Positions 16,294 to 27,797 are shown, numbered from the stretch's first letter. The stretch: 64,000 nucleotides of DNA from Desulfobulbus elongatus DSM 2908 (GCF_000621145.1 NZ_JHZB01000003.1:124001-188000); one strand, 5' to 3'. Numbers and translations: made by a program. Notes: a model not told the origin generated them from the letters alone.

Positions 16294-17385
16294 TCAGCCC
16301 TGCTCCCCTTCCTCGTCTTCCGTCCAACTGGCGAACAGCTCCTTCTTCTTGATTTTTTCCAGCAAGGTGGTCCGTTTCAGGTTCAGCAGTCGGGCCGCCT
16401 CCTTTTTGTTGCCCTGGGTCAGCTTCAGGGCCTGCACGATCAACTGGGTTTCGAAATCGTTCACCAGCGCGTTGAAATCGATGCCCTGTTCCGGCCATGT
16501 CTCGGTGGGGACAGGGGGAGGTGCGGACGAGAACAACAGCATCTGCTCGGGGCGGCTGACGTCATCCTGCCGGTGGTGCGAGGTGTTCCCTTCGAGTGCC
16601 GCGGCGGGTGGGGCGGTGCGGTATTTTTCCGGGAGATCGTGATGCCGCACCATCGATCCGCCATGCAGGATGGTCATGTGCTGCACCAGATTCTCCAACT
16701 CCCGGACGTTGCCCCGCCAGGGAAGGGTGGCGAGGGTCTGCACTGCGGTCTGGTCGAATCCCAACAGGGGGGTTTTCTTGGTTTTGCCGATGAATTGGAC
16801 GAAATAGTCGATGAGCAGGGAAATGTCTTCCGATCGCTCGCGCAGGGGCGGGATGGACAGCGGGATCACGTTGAGCCGGTAATACAGGTCTTCGCGGAAT
16901 GTTCCCTCGGCCACCATCTGCTCCAGGTTGCAGTGGGTGGCGGCAATGACCCGGACATCCACCGGAATCGGTTTGAGGCCGCCGACCGGCTCGAATTCCC
17001 GTTCCTGGAGCACACGCAGGAGCTTCGCCTGGAGCACCGGCTTCATGTCGCCGATTTCATCGAGAAAGAGGGAGCCGCCGTTGGCGTATTCGATCCGGCC
17101 GATCTTCGGGCCGGTGGCCCCGGTGAACGCCCCCTTGGTATAGCCGAACAGCTCGCTTTCCAGGAGATCGTCGGGGATGGCGGCGCAGTTGACCGGGACG
17201 AAGTGATGTTCGCTACGCGAACTGTGCGCGTGGATCGCTTTCGCCACCAGTTCCTTGCCGGTGCCCGATTCACCCTGGATGAGCACGGTGCTGTCGTCGT
17301 CCTCGGCAAGTTTGCCGATCAGTCTGAACAGCCGCTGCATGGCGGGGCTTCGGCCGATGATTCCGTACAATGCGTCAGGGGCCAT
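16294..17385 (-). CDS. FleQ-like sigma54-dependent transcriptional activator lacking a receiver domain
   Basis: 363 aa from ATG 17385. It begins almost directly with the AAA+ sigma54 domain: Walker A GESGTGKE, the sigma54-contact loop GAFTGA, Walker B LFLDEIGD, and the arginine-finger region FREDLYYRLNV. A Fis-type helix-turn-helix ends the protein (NKKEAARLLNLKRTTLLEKI), closest in flavour to FleQ. The 11-base overlap with the cyclic-nucleotide-binding gene indicates a shared transcript. It is a good candidate to activate the -24/-12 promoters at 10746 and 14323; without an N-terminal regulatory domain, control is likely through level or a partner. Confidence 0.88.
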   Translation of the reverse strand: MAPDALYGIIGRSPAMQRLFRLIGKLAEDDDSTVLIQGESGTGKELVAKAIHAHSSRSEHHFVPVNCAAIPDDLLESELFGYTKGAFTGATGPKIGRIEYANGGSLFLDEIGDMKPVLQAKLLRVLQEREFEPVGGLKPIPVDVRVIAATHCNLEQMVAEGTFREDLYYRLNVIPLSIPPLRERSEDISLLIDYFVQFIGKTKKTPLLGFDQTAVQTLATLPWRGNVRELENLVQHMTILHGGSMVRHHDLPEKYRTAPPAAALEGNTSHHRQDDVSRPEQMLLFSSAPPPVPTETWPEQGIDFNALVNDFETQLIVQALKLTQGNKKEAARLLNLKRTTLLEKIKKKELFASWTEDEEGEQG

Positions 17386-17887
17386 GGCGTTCGTCGGGGA
17401 GTGTGTCCGCAAGTTGACTGGTGGTCAGGCGCATGTTGCGGCTCAACAGGCGCATGATCAATTTCAGGAGGGTGACGCCCAGGGAGGGGTGGTCCTTGGT
17501 GAGAATTTCGAAGCCTTTTTTAGTCAAGATTATGACAACCGAGGGCTGGCGGGCCACCACCGTGGCGGAACGCGGCGCTCGATCGATGACCGACATCTCG
17601 CCGATGGTATTGCCCTTGCCGAGACAGGCAACGACCCGGTGGTCGCCGTCGGTGGATTTCTTCAGGACATCGAGCAGTCCACGGACGACGAAACACATGA
17701 AGTCACCCCGGTCGCCCTCGATAAAAAGATGTTCGCCCCGCATGATTTCGGCGGAATGCATATGGCGGGCGAGGGTGTCGAGTTCGTCGGATCTGAATGC
17801 GTCGAACAGGGGAAGCGCCAGCATGATATCCCTGGTTTTTTCTTCGGTTTCCGAAAGGTTCCGCTCGGAGGCGACGATTTTTTTCAT
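17375..17887 (-). CDS. Cyclic-nucleotide-binding domain protein without DNA-binding domain
   Basis: 170 aa from ATG 17887 (a longer frame to 18001 has no better start). A single cNMP-binding beta-roll (about 30-145), with FIEGDRGDFMCFVVRG and the phosphate-binding-cassette region GEMSVIDRAPRSATVVA, is followed by a C-terminal helix. The cassette keeps the E and R expected for a nucleotide ligand. No HTH follows, unlike Crp or Fnr. It is translated with the sigma54 activator downstream through an 11-base overlap, so it may supply that activator's missing sensory input (inference). Confidence 0.8.
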   Translation of the reverse strand: MKKIVASERNLSETEEKTRDIMLALPLFDAFRSDELDTLARHMHSAEIMRGEHLFIEGDRGDFMCFVVRGLLDVLKKSTDGDHRVVACLGKGNTIGEMSVIDRAPRSATVVARQPSVVIILTKKGFEILTKDHPSLGVTLLKLIMRLLSRNMRLTTSQLADTLPDERHGP

Positions 17888-18068
17888 GCCGGTGGAGAAG
17901 GGTGCCAGGAGTGCCGAAAAAGTACAGTTTTTTGTGCTGCCCGGTACAATTTTTTGTAATGTTACCACAAGAGGGTTGCGAAAGACAAGCACCTTTCGCA
18001 AAAAGTGTCATTATCTTGACAATACACCGCAGGATGTCGGGCAGCGACGATCCGTCGTGTGAGGCCAT

Positions 18069-18557
18069 ATGAAGAGAATGTGCGCGGTGGTGCTCTGTTG
18101 CGGCCTGATGGTGTGTGTCGCGCCTGGAAAAACAGCGGCCGAGGTCTGGGAGGGTGTGGTCACCCGGGTGCTCGATGGCGATTCGTTCCGGATCAGGCGG
18201 GGGCAGCAGTTGGTGACCATCCGGTTGTACGGCATCGACAGTCCCGAATACGGGCAGGCCTGCTGGCGGGAGGCCAAGGATGGAGCCGCTGCATTACTGC
18301 TTCGGAAACAGGTGAACGTCGAGCCGGTGACAACGGATCGGTACGGCCGCACCGTGGCCCTGGTCGGTTTCCGGGGGCAACTGATCAATGCGGAGATGGT
18401 CGGTCGCGGCCTTGCCTGGGTGTATCGCCATTACTGCACGGCCCAGCCGGTATGCCGCCGGCTTGAATCGTTGGAGGAGATCGCCAGGTCGGAACGGCGG
18501 GGAATCTGGCGGGAGCAGCGGCCGGTGCCGCCCTGGGTATGGAAACATCGCCGATGA
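18069..18557 (+). CDS. Exported thermonuclease-family (SNase) nuclease
   Basis: 162 aa with a signal peptide (about 1-23, ending KTAAE). The SNase fold is evident: VTRVLDGDSFRI, IRLYGIDSPEYGQ, a central helix, TDRYGRTVALV and an ending ERRGIWRE. The catalytic Asp/Arg/Glu set of micrococcal nuclease matches D in DGDSF, R in IRLYGID and R in DRYGR. It would degrade DNA and RNA in the periplasm or outside, using Ca2+. It stands alone and is convergent with ftsH. Confidence 0.85.
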   Translation: MKRMCAVVLCCGLMVCVAPGKTAAEVWEGVVTRVLDGDSFRIRRGQQLVTIRLYGIDSPEYGQACWREAKDGAAALLLRKQVNVEPVTTDRYGRTVALVGFRGQLINAEMVGRGLAWVYRHYCTAQPVCRRLESLEEIARSERRGIWREQRPVPPWVWKHRR

Positions 18558-18624
18558 GCTGCATCGAGATGGATCGGGGCGGCCGATCCGGGCGGCGGCA
18601 AAAGCCGGGTACGGGTATATCCGC

Positions 18625-20424
18625 TCAGTTGGCGGCGCCTGTCCGGACGATTGCCTCGATCTCATCGCGGGAGATGGTTTCGCGTTCCAGCAGGGCGGCG
18701 GTGATGGCGTCGAGCAGACCACGATGCTCCGTGAGCAGGTGGCGCGCCGTGTCGTAGGCTGTCTGCACCAGTTTCCTGACCTCGACGTCGATGAGGATGG
18801 CGGTCTGTTCGCTCAGAATCTGGCCGGGTTGCCCGCTCAGCGGGTTGGCGGCCTTGAAGGTGAGCGGCCCCACCGCTTCGCTCATTCCCCATTCGCAGAC
18901 CATGCGCCGGGCGATGTCCGAGACCCGCTCGAGGTCGTTGCCGGCACCGGTGGTCATCTGGTTGAAGACGATTTCCTCGGCGATCCGGCCGCCCAGCAGG
19001 GTGCAGAGGGTGGCGGACAGATAGGCGCGGTCATGGGAAACCCGCTCCTCCTCGGGGAGCTGCATGGTCAGGCCCAGAGCCCGCCCCCGGGGAATGATGG
19101 TCACCTTGTGCACCGGATCGGCGCCGGGCAGCATCCAGGCCACCAGGGCATGGCCGGCCTCGTGGCAGGCGGTGATCCGCTTTTCACGGTCGGTGATGAT
19201 CAGGCTGCGCCGTTCCGCTCCCATCAGCACCTTGTCCTTGGCCGCCTCCAGAATCGCCATGGTGATGGCCGGCCGGTTGCCCCGCGCCGTCATCAGGGCC
19301 GCCTCGTTGACCAGGCTGGCCAGTTGCGCCCCGGAAAAGCCAGGCGTTCCCCTGGCGATCACCTGCCAATTCACGCCCGGATCGATCTTGGCGGTGCGGG
19401 CATGCACCTTGAGGATCTTTTCCCGTCCCCCGACGTCGGGCAGGGGAACCATGACCTGGCGGTCGAATCGTCCCGGTCGCAGCAGGGCCGGATCGAGGAT
19501 GTCCTGGCGGTTGGTGGCGGCGATGACGATCACATGGTCGTTGGCATCGAAACCGTCCATCTCCACCAGCAACTGATTCAGGGTCTGCTCGCGCTCGTCG
19601 TTGCCGCTCGAACCGGCGCCGCCCGCGCTGCGGTGGCGGCCCACCGCATCGATCTCGTCGATGAAGATGATGCAGGGAGCCCGTTTCTTTCCCTCGTTGA
19701 ATAGGTCGCGTACTCGCGAGGCGCCGATGCCCACGTACATTTCGACGAAATTGGAGCCGCTGATCGAGAAGAACGGCACTCCCGCCTCGCCGGCAATGGC
19801 CTTGGCCAGCAGGGTCTTGCCGGTTCCCGGCTCGCCGTAGAGGAGCACGCCGGTGGGGATCCGGGCGCCGGCGGCGGTGAATTTCTCCGGTTTTTTGAGG
19901 AAATCGATCAGTTCTGCCACCTCCTCCTTGGCCTCGTCGATGCCGGCGACATCATCCAGTTTGATTTTCGACTCCTCCGGATTGATCAATCGGGCCCTGC
20001 TCTTGCCGAAGGCCAGGGCCCGGCCGCTGCCGCCCGGGGTCTGGCCGCCACCCCTGCGAAGAGAGAACAGCCACAGGAAACCGAGGAAAAGAAGGGGCAA
20101 CCAGGAAAGGAGCGTGTGCAGGAACCACGGCGTCTGCGGCGGCTCTTCCGCCTGAATGGTCACGTTGCCGCGCAGCAGACGTTCGAGGGCGTCGCTGGCC
20201 TGGGGCACCACGGTCTTGATGAGCGTTCCGTCGGTGTTTTTCCAGAGAACGGTGTCGCCGACAACGGTGACGTTGGCCAAAAGGCCGCTGTCCACCTTTT
20301 TCAGGAATTCGGTATAGGAGACGGTATGGGCGCGTTCCGGCGATTGCTTGCAGTAATGGAACAGCAGGAGAACCGCCAGGGCGACGAGCAACCAGATGGA
20401 GAGGTTTTTATAGAATTGGTGCAT
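18625..20424 (-). CDS. ftsH: ATP-dependent zinc metalloprotease FtsH
   Basis: 599 aa, slightly short but normal. TM1 (about 9-25), a periplasmic FtsH extracellular domain (about 33-105) and TM2 (about 107-125) precede the AAA domain: Walker A GEPGTGKT, pore loop [11 protein letters not shown], Walker B IIFIDEID, and SRH with [19 protein letters not shown]. The protease domain has the zinc site HEAGH and a later Asp in [10 protein letters not shown]. FtsH degrades membrane and regulatory proteins as a hexamer. The short cytoplasmic tail lacks the longer charged tail seen in some homologues. Confidence 0.97.
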   Translation of the reverse strand: MHQFYKNLSIWLLVALAVLLLFHYCKQSPERAHTVSYTEFLKKVDSGLLANVTVVGDTVLWKNTDGTLIKTVVPQASDALERLLRGNVTIQAEEPPQTPWFLHTLLSWLPLLFLGFLWLFSLRRGGGQTPGGSGRALAFGKSRARLINPEESKIKLDDVAGIDEAKEEVAELIDFLKKPEKFTAAGARIPTGVLLYGEPGTGKTLLAKAIAGEAGVPFFSISGSNFVEMYVGIGASRVRDLFNEGKKRAPCIIFIDEIDAVGRHRSAGGAGSSGNDEREQTLNQLLVEMDGFDANDHVIVIAATNRQDILDPALLRPGRFDRQVMVPLPDVGGREKILKVHARTAKIDPGVNWQVIARGTPGFSGAQLASLVNEAALMTARGNRPAITMAILEAAKDKVLMGAERRSLIITDREKRITACHEAGHALVAWMLPGADPVHKVTIIPRGRALGLTMQLPEEERVSHDRAYLSATLCTLLGGRIAEEIVFNQMTTGAGNDLERVSDIARRMVCEWGMSEAVGPLTFKAANPLSGQPGQILSEQTAILIDVEVRKLVQTAYDTARHLLTEHRGLLDAITAALLERETISRDEIEAIVRTGAAN

Positions 20425-21258
20425 AAATCCGGGCCTCCTGGTCGGGATGGCGGAAATGAAACGAGTCGAGGGACGGGCGGCCTGTCGACCTGCCGCCAGA
20501 CAGCACGGCGGAACATGGCCGCGGTCGCGCCATCGCAGCTTTTTTTAGAGCTACCACAATTTATGGAAAAGGTAAAGACGAGGGGGGAGACGAGAAAATC
20601 CCCTCCGAGGCCGCCACCTCGGAGGGGTAGGGGGAAGCATGCTCGTTTTCTGGAAAAGGCGAGTAGCTACCGCTGTTGTTGCACGAACCGTTCCATAACT
20701 AGCTGGGTGGCGTGGTTTCGGTTGCTTTGTTGAACTTGCCGATATTACATTATTTTTTATAAAATGACAACGGATGGTTTCTCGATCGGGTGCGACCTGA
20801 CTTCGACATCCGACGCATTTTGATTCATGCGGGAGTGTTTATGGAATCGTTTTGCTTCTTATGTTGCAGAAGTGTCCCGGAAAAAAGTGACGGACGGCCC
20901 GGCATGCGGCTGGGTATTAAAGTTCGAAATATCACAATGATGCTGTGTGTGGTCATGGCATAATTCATAAATAATTATTTTAACATTAAGCTATATTTAT
21001 TTAATGGGATCAAAATGAGCATGTAATTTACATTTATTTTGACAATTGAGACGAGTTTTTCTTGACAGGCGACCGGGGGCCGGATAAAAACGATCATACA
21101 GGAATCGAAGCGGCGTCGGTCGGGCTCCATGGGAAGCGCCAGGGGTGCCGGTGGACAGGAGGGGGACGGCATGAACAGTGGGGCACAAACCGGGCGGTGT
21201 CCGCCAACAGCGTCCGGGGTGCGATGAAGGTATGGACTGCCGGAGTACGGAGGTGGGT
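20425..21258. other. Intergenic region between ftsH and the first NrfD module
   Basis: No convincing gene is visible. It has a GC-rich perfect hairpin at 20600-20627, then an AT-rich stretch (about 20740-21060) likely to hold promoters for ftsH (minus) and the NrfD module (plus). A TTGACA at 21040 has no clear -10 partner. TGGAATCG...TTTTGC near 20841 resembles a -24/-12 site but the spacing is nine, not ten. Confidence 0.5.
20600..20627. other. Perfect 11-bp GC hairpin upstream of ftsH
   Basis: CCCCTCCGAGG and CCTCGGAGGGG flank a six-base loop. On the minus strand it is followed by ATTTTC only, so it is a weak terminator at best. It lies about 180 bases upstream of the ftsH ATG and could fold in its leader. 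Confidence 0.5.
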
Positions 21259-21375
21259 ATGGAAGCGGTTCTGTTTTTCGTTATTTGGTTGGGGGGCGCA
21301 CTGCTGCACACGTTGTTCGACCTGAGAATCAAGCCGGTTCTTCGGTCGGCCAGGGAAGAAAGCGACGTGCCCTGA
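21259..21375 (+). CDS. Small single-TM protein preceding NrfD-1
   Basis: 38 aa from ATG 21259, behind a GGAGGTG Shine-Dalgarno. One hydrophobic helix at about residues 3-18 (VLFFVIWLGGALLHTLF) is followed by a short positively charged tail, predicting N-out, C-in topology. It ends 95 bases before nrfD-1. A comparable small membrane protein (28261-28494) precedes the second NrfD, which supports this being a real gene and perhaps a small subunit or stabiliser of the membrane complex. Too short for confident homology. Confidence 0.5.
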   Translation: MEAVLFFVIWLGGALLHTLFDLRIKPVLRSAREESDVP

Positions 21376-21470
21376 CCGGAATCGTCTGCATGGGTCAGTT
21401 GGGCAAGCAATGAACAGCAGAGGCGACGGCGTGCGGGCATGTCGGCCTCGGTACAGGAGGAAAAGGTGTC

Positions 21471-22664
21471 ATGAATGCGATTTTAGCCAAGGTTTTGCCC
21501 CAGGAAGGGGGGCTTGAGGGCAGCAGCTCGGGGCTGTACAACGGGGTGATCGGCCTGATGGGGTTGTTTACCCTCGTGGGGGTTGCCTTCGGAGTGCATG
21601 CGATGTTCATCGGCCATGAGCATGCCTACGGCGTCACCCGTGAAGTGCCATGGGGGTTGATGCTCGCGGCCTATGTGTTTTTCGTCGTCACCTCGACCGG
21701 GCTCTGCCTGGTCTCGTCCATCGGCCATGTCTTCGGTTTTGAAGCCTTCAAGCCGATCGCCAAACGGTCGGTCTATCTGGCCATCGCCACCATCGTTTCC
21801 GGGTTTATGGTGATCTTCTTCGAGATCGAGAACCCCTGGAGAATGGCGGTCTACAACGTCATTTCGCCCAACCTCAGTTCCAACATCTGGTGGATGGGGA
21901 CGCTGTACGGGGCGTATCTCTTCTTCATGCTGATCGAGTTCGCCCTGCTCCAGGCGGGAAAGCACAGGCTCGCCGGGATGTGCGGCCTGCTGGGCGTGAT
22001 TTCGGGTATCGCCGCCCACTCCAACCTGGGCGCGGTCTTCGGCCTGCTGAACGGCCGGGAATACTGGCACGGTCCGTACATGCCGATCTACTTCATCGTT
22101 TCGGCCATGATGTCCGGTTGTGCCACGGTCATCTTCTTCCATTGGCTCGGGTACAAGATCAACGGCTGGCGGATGAGCGAGCAATTGCAGGAATCGCTCC
22201 GGTCGGTGGCCAAACTGGGAGCCCTGCTCTATGTGGTGATCATGTTTTTCACCACCTGGAAGTTCATCGCCGGTCTTTCCGGGCATCCGCCGGGAGAATA
22301 TGAAGCCTTCATGGCCCTGCTCAACGGTCCCTTCGCCCATAATTTCTGGTATGGAGAAGTGGCTTTGGGGCTGGTGATCCCCTTTGCGATCATTCTCGCG
22401 GTCCGGGCCAGGAACCTGACCGCCATGGCCATCGGTTCGGCGGCAAGCATCGTCGGCATCTTCGTCATGCGCTACGACCTTGTGATCGTCGGCCAGATCA
22501 TTCCCGGATTCCATGAACTCAACATCGTCGGGCTCCCCCATATCCTGCCCTATGCGCCGACATTGCACGAATGGATGGTGACCCTGTCCGGGTTCACCTT
22601 CTGCGGCATCCTCTTCATGATGGGCGAGCGGCTGTTCCGCGGTCATCTGTCCGAGGATCATTGA
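21471..22664 (+). CDS. NrfD/PsrC-family membrane subunit, paralogue 1
   Basis: 397 aa, polytopic (about nine or ten TM helices), no cofactor-binding Cys motif. It belongs to the NrfD/PsrC family of quinone-interacting subunits, with the characteristic early stretch REVPWGLMLAAYVFF, then STGLCLVSSIGHVFG, ENPWRMAVYNVISPN and NIWWMGTLYG. It is a clear paralogue of the protein at 28540. NrfD proteins carry electrons between menaquinone and a periplasmic iron-sulfur/haem partner. No molybdopterin subunit is adjacent; the likely partners are the ferredoxin-like protein and cytochrome at 26132-27628. It is followed by a hairpin and a MerR gene. Confidence 0.88.
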   Translation: MNAILAKVLPQEGGLEGSSSGLYNGVIGLMGLFTLVGVAFGVHAMFIGHEHAYGVTREVPWGLMLAAYVFFVVTSTGLCLVSSIGHVFGFEAFKPIAKRSVYLAIATIVSGFMVIFFEIENPWRMAVYNVISPNLSSNIWWMGTLYGAYLFFMLIEFALLQAGKHRLAGMCGLLGVISGIAAHSNLGAVFGLLNGREYWHGPYMPIYFIVSAMMSGCATVIFFHWLGYKINGWRMSEQLQESLRSVAKLGALLYVVIMFFTTWKFIAGLSGHPPGEYEAFMALLNGPFAHNFWYGEVALGLVIPFAIILAVRARNLTAMAIGSAASIVGIFVMRYDLVIVGQIIPGFHELNIVGLPHILPYAPTLHEWMVTLSGFTFCGILFMMGERLFRGHLSEDH

Positions 22665-22679
22665 TGGCAACGGTGTCCA

Positions 22680-22716
22680 GGGGACGGGCGGTCGGCAGCG
22701 GCCCGCCGTCCGTCCC
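22680..22716 (+). other. GC-rich hairpin between nrfD-1 and its merR gene
   Basis: An imperfect stem pairs GGGGACGGGCGG with CCGCCGTCCGTCCCC. There is no U-run, so it is more likely a partial attenuator or RNA-processing element than a full terminator. A hairpin occupies the same place in the second module (29740-29780). Confidence 0.5.
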
Positions 22717-22745
22717 CGGCGCCCCTCGTTGACAGGGAGGGCGGT

Positions 22746-23189
22746 ATGGCGAGAAAGAGAACGGAAATTCAGGCGATTCGGTCCGACGTGCCGATCTACC
22801 CGATTGGCGTTGCTGCCAAATTGCTCAACGTGCATCCCCGAACCCTGCGGATTTACGAACAGGAAGGCCTCATTAAACCCGTCATGGTGGGCAACCGGCG
22901 GATGTTTTCCGCCGATGACATTCAGTGGATCACCTGTCTGCGGACATTCATCCACGAGGAAGGCATCAGCATTCCGGGGTTGAAGAAATTGCTGGACTAT
23001 ATTCCCTGTTGGGAGGTGGCCGGCTGCCCGGCTGCGGTCCATGAGCGGTGCGCGGCCAGGGTCGACCGTGCGGTCCCGCGGACCCTGCACCGGGTCGGGG
23101 ACAAGGCCGCCGAGGCGGAGGCCAAGGAGCAGGACCGGCAGAACCGCGAACAGGCTGGGCAAAAAAAAAAGCGCCGGTCTTCCGCTTGA
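22746..23189 (+). CDS. MerR-family regulator with CX5CX7C motif, module 1
   Basis: 147 aa. Winged-helix MerR DNA-binding domain at about 17-85 (IGVAAKLLNVHPRTLRIYEQEGLIKP), then a short effector region with IPCWEVAGCP and a third Cys in ERCAARV, giving CX5CX7C. The tail is very basic and Lys/Arg/Glu-rich (QKKKRRSSA). MerR proteins act at promoters with long spacers. The Cys set differs from SoxR (CX2CXCX5C) and from MerR, so it could bind an Fe-S cluster or metal (inference). It lies just after nrfD-1 and is paralogous to the protein at 29802. Confidence 0.85.
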   Translation: MARKRTEIQAIRSDVPIYPIGVAAKLLNVHPRTLRIYEQEGLIKPVMVGNRRMFSADDIQWITCLRTFIHEEGISIPGLKKLLDYIPCWEVAGCPAAVHERCAARVDRAVPRTLHRVGDKAAEAEAKEQDRQNREQAGQKKKRRSSA

Positions 23190-23333
23190 ATGGGGCGAGA
23201 GCGGCATGGTCTGCACGCCGCGCCATCGGGGACGCCGCGCGCCGCTTCTGCTGCTGAGACGAGATGGACGGCGCGTGGGACATCGCCGTCCGGAACGGGG
23301 AGTCGGCTGAAATGCGGCCGATCGTTTCCCCAT

Positions 23334-23371
23334 AAAAAAAGCATTCCGTTGAGACGGAATGCTTTTTTTTG
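23334..23371. terminator. Bidirectional intrinsic terminator
   Basis: AGCATTCCG and CGGAATGCT form a perfect stem around a six-base loop, with A-run on the left and T-run on the right. It serves both merR-1 (plus) and the PAS activator gene (minus), whose ends face each other here. Confidence 0.9.
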
Positions 23372-23389
23372 TGCCCTGAAGCCCTGGGG

Positions 23390-25795
<2,406 letters not shown>

Positions 25796-26131
25796 GGGAT
25801 GTGAGGCTCTTGGCTGAGGAGATGTTCACGGCAGGGACAGGGGAAGTGTCACGGGGATCCGGTTCCGCGTCAGGAAACGATGCCGCATTGTGGCGTACGA
25901 CTGCGGACCGGCCGTTCTGGACGCCGGCTGTTCCCCGGCGGAGAAACGGCGTGCCACCATGTATTTGAAAACTTGCTCTTCTCAAGGTTTTGGAGTATGT
26001 TCCCGTGTTGTTTTTTGAGGATAAATGAGTGACCATTCATTCGCGGGCTTTCTTTTCTTTTGCTGGAACAGGGTATTGTAGCACACGGTGCTCAAGTCGT
26101 CTTTATTACTTTTTTCTGTTGAGGGCATGGA
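25796..26131. other. Divergent intergenic region with a dyad before the Fe-S gene
   Basis: 336 bases between the minus-strand PAS activator and the plus-strand Fe-S gene; no gene seen. A perfect dyad AGCAC-ACG-GTGCT lies at 26080-26092, about 40 bases before the ATG at 26132, in a position suited to an operator. A near -24/-12 on the minus strand at 25943-25956 (TGGCACG but CT in place of GC) was not accepted. Confidence 0.5.
26080..26092. promoter_or_regulatory. Candidate operator dyad upstream of the Fe-S/cytochrome genes
   Basis: Perfect five-base arms AGCAC and GTGCT separated by three bases. The spacing and position suit a dimeric regulator such as one of the MerR proteins. Short dyads occur by chance, so the call is weak. 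Confidence 0.35.
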
Positions 26132-26899
26132 ATGAACATTAAGGAGCTGGAAAAATTAACCAATGAAGGGGTGGACAACCTGCCTTCCCTCGAACGCCGT
26201 ACCTTTTTGCGCGCCGGCCTCGTCATCACCGGATTGTTTATGGGGGGGACGGTGCTGTCGCTCACCTCCGCCCGTAACGTCGAGGGCGCCGTGGGTTCCA
26301 TGCCGAAGGATGAGAAATACCCCTATAAACCGCATTACAGCATGGTCATGCGGCAGAACCTGTGCGTTGATTGCGAACGCTGCATGGAGGCCTGCGTCCG
26401 AACCAACCACGTGCCGTCCTATGGCTGGCGGACCAAGATCCTTGAACGGGCACGCAACATCGGCCCCGGACAGAAAGAAACAATTTTCATGCCCGTTCTC
26501 TGCAACCAGTGCAACGAGCCTCCGTGCGTCCGCGTCTGTCCGACCGTGGCAACCTACAAGGACAAGACCACCGGCATCGTGATGATGGAGAGCAAGAAAT
26601 GCATCGGCTGCAAAACATGCATGGCCGCCTGCCCCTATAACGCGCGCTACTTCAATGAGGAGACCCGGGCGGTGGATAAATGCAATTTCTGCTGGGATAC
26701 CCGCCTCACCAAGGGCATGAAGGATACGGCCTGCGTCGAAGCCTGCCCCGCCGACGTCCGGGTCTTCGGCGATCTCAGCGACCCGAACAGCGAGGTCTAT
26801 AAGCTCGTGCATCAACCGGAGACCACGGTGTGGGTTCTGCGGCCCGAAACCGGCGCTCTGCCGAACGTATTCTATATGAATGTGACCTTGGATATATAA
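26132..26899 (+). CDS. Tat-exported ferredoxin-like protein with four [4Fe-4S] sites (NrfC/PsrB type)
   Basis: 255 aa. A Tat signal with twin Arg at 22-23 (ERRTFLRAG) and a hydrophobic stretch to about 48 directs it to the periplasmic face. Sixteen Cys form four clusters: C78/81/84/88, C124/127/132/136, C157/160/163/167 and C184/187/201/205, the DmsB/PsrB/NrfC pattern. It would pass electrons between a NrfD membrane subunit and a cytochrome. It is followed 21 bases later by the hexahaem cytochrome. No catalytic subunit follows, so the end partner is unknown. Confidence 0.93.
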   Translation: MNIKELEKLTNEGVDNLPSLERRTFLRAGLVITGLFMGGTVLSLTSARNVEGAVGSMPKDEKYPYKPHYSMVMRQNLCVDCERCMEACVRTNHVPSYGWRTKILERARNIGPGQKETIFMPVLCNQCNEPPCVRVCPTVATYKDKTTGIVMMESKKCIGCKTCMAACPYNARYFNEETRAVDKCNFCWDTRLTKGMKDTACVEACPADVRVFGDLSDPNSEVYKLVHQPETTVWVLRPETGALPNVFYMNVTLDI

Positions 26900-26920
26900 A
26901 GGATAAAAGGAGAGAAGAAC

Positions 26921-27628
26921 ATGAAAATGAAAGCGCTTTTGATGGCTACTCTGTGTTTTGTCGCGGTCGCGGGAACGTCCTTGGCGACGGCGGAAAAGGA
27001 TACCGCCGCCCTGCCCGAGCCCGCCGGCGATGCGGCGCCGGCAAAACAGTACGAATCCTTCGGCGACACGCAGATTGTCGACATGGAACCGGTCAAGCAC
27101 ATGTTCAGTCACAAGTCGCATGTGGTGACCGCCGGCCTGACCTGCGACAGCTGCCATCCGAGCCTGTTCGAGCGCAAATGGGGCGCCGCCAAGGCCAAGG
27201 GGGATTACAACATGGCCTCGCTGGAGGCCGGCAAGTACTGCGGCGCCTGTCATGACGGCAGCACCGCCTTCAATACCACCGGGCCGGAAACCTGCAAACT
27301 GTGCCATGGCAGCGATATGAAGCAGCCGGAGGTGATCGTGTTCAATCGGCCGGTCAAGGGGGTGGTGTTCAGCCATAAGGAACATGTCGACATGGGGTTG
27401 GATTGCGCCAGCTGCCATGACAGTGCCTTTGAAATGCGCAAGGGCGCGGCCGAGGAAACCCCCGGCAAGTTTACCATGCGGGCCTTCTATGCCGGTAAGT
27501 ATTGCGGCGTCTGCCACAACGGCAACATCGCCTTTGCCGCCAATACCCGCTGTACAACCTGCCATATCGGCGTCAAGGGACTGGAGAAAATGTCCAGCAA
27601 GGCAGCCGCCGACGAAAAGAAACACTGA
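26921..27628 (+). CDS. Exported hexahaem c-type cytochrome made of two c7-type trihaem repeats
   Basis: 235 aa with a Sec signal peptide (about 1-23). Six CXXCH haem sites: 75-79, 107-111, 125-129 (repeat 1) and 162-166, 195-199, 211-215 (repeat 2). Each repeat starts with an FSHK-H-V stretch, then CxSCH, a basic helix with KxGAA, AGKYCGxCH and a final CxxCH, the c(7)-type trihaem pattern. Distal His residues are available for bis-His ligation. It probably exchanges electrons with the periplasmic Fe-S protein encoded just upstream. Confidence 0.92.
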   Translation: MKMKALLMATLCFVAVAGTSLATAEKDTAALPEPAGDAAPAKQYESFGDTQIVDMEPVKHMFSHKSHVVTAGLTCDSCHPSLFERKWGAAKAKGDYNMASLEAGKYCGACHDGSTAFNTTGPETCKLCHGSDMKQPEVIVFNRPVKGVVFSHKEHVDMGLDCASCHDSAFEMRKGAAEETPGKFTMRAFYAGKYCGVCHNGNIAFAANTRCTTCHIGVKGLEKMSSKAAADEKKH

Positions 27629-27641
27629 TTGATCACCTCCT

Positions 27642-27670
27642 GGGGCGGGTTCTGGACCCGCCCCGGTTTT
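27642..27670 (+). terminator. Intrinsic terminator after the hexahaem cytochrome gene
   Basis: GGGGCGGGT and ACCCGCCCC form a perfect nine-base stem with a five-base loop, followed by a GGTTTT run. It separates the Fe-S/cytochrome transcript from the sigma54-driven second module. Confidence 0.8.
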
Positions 27671-27780
27671 CCCCCTTCTCTTTCCCCTTCCCGCTGTCCG
27701 TTTTTCCAGCACTTCCTGCTGACAATTTTTCTCCCTGGACGATAAACACGCCGTCGCGGCGCGGTGGTGGTGCTTATTGT

Positions 27781-27797
27781 GGGCGTATTATGCGCCA
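27781..27797. promoter_or_regulatory. Upstream dyad 1 of the second NrfD module (imperfect)
   Basis: GGGCGTA-TTA-TGCGCCA matches the dyad at 28002 in its right arm and in five of seven left-arm bases. It lies about 385 bases upstream of the -24 element. Candidate activator site. Confidence 0.35.

Noticed and set aside
20841-20856. TGGAATCGTTTTGC resembling a sigma54 promoter upstream of NrfD-1
   Set aside because: Nine rather than ten bases separate GG and GC, and it is over 400 bases from the first gene.
25943-25956. Minus-strand TGGCACGCCGTTTCT before the multi-PAS activator gene
   Set aside because: The -24 half is perfect but the -12 half has CT in place of GC.
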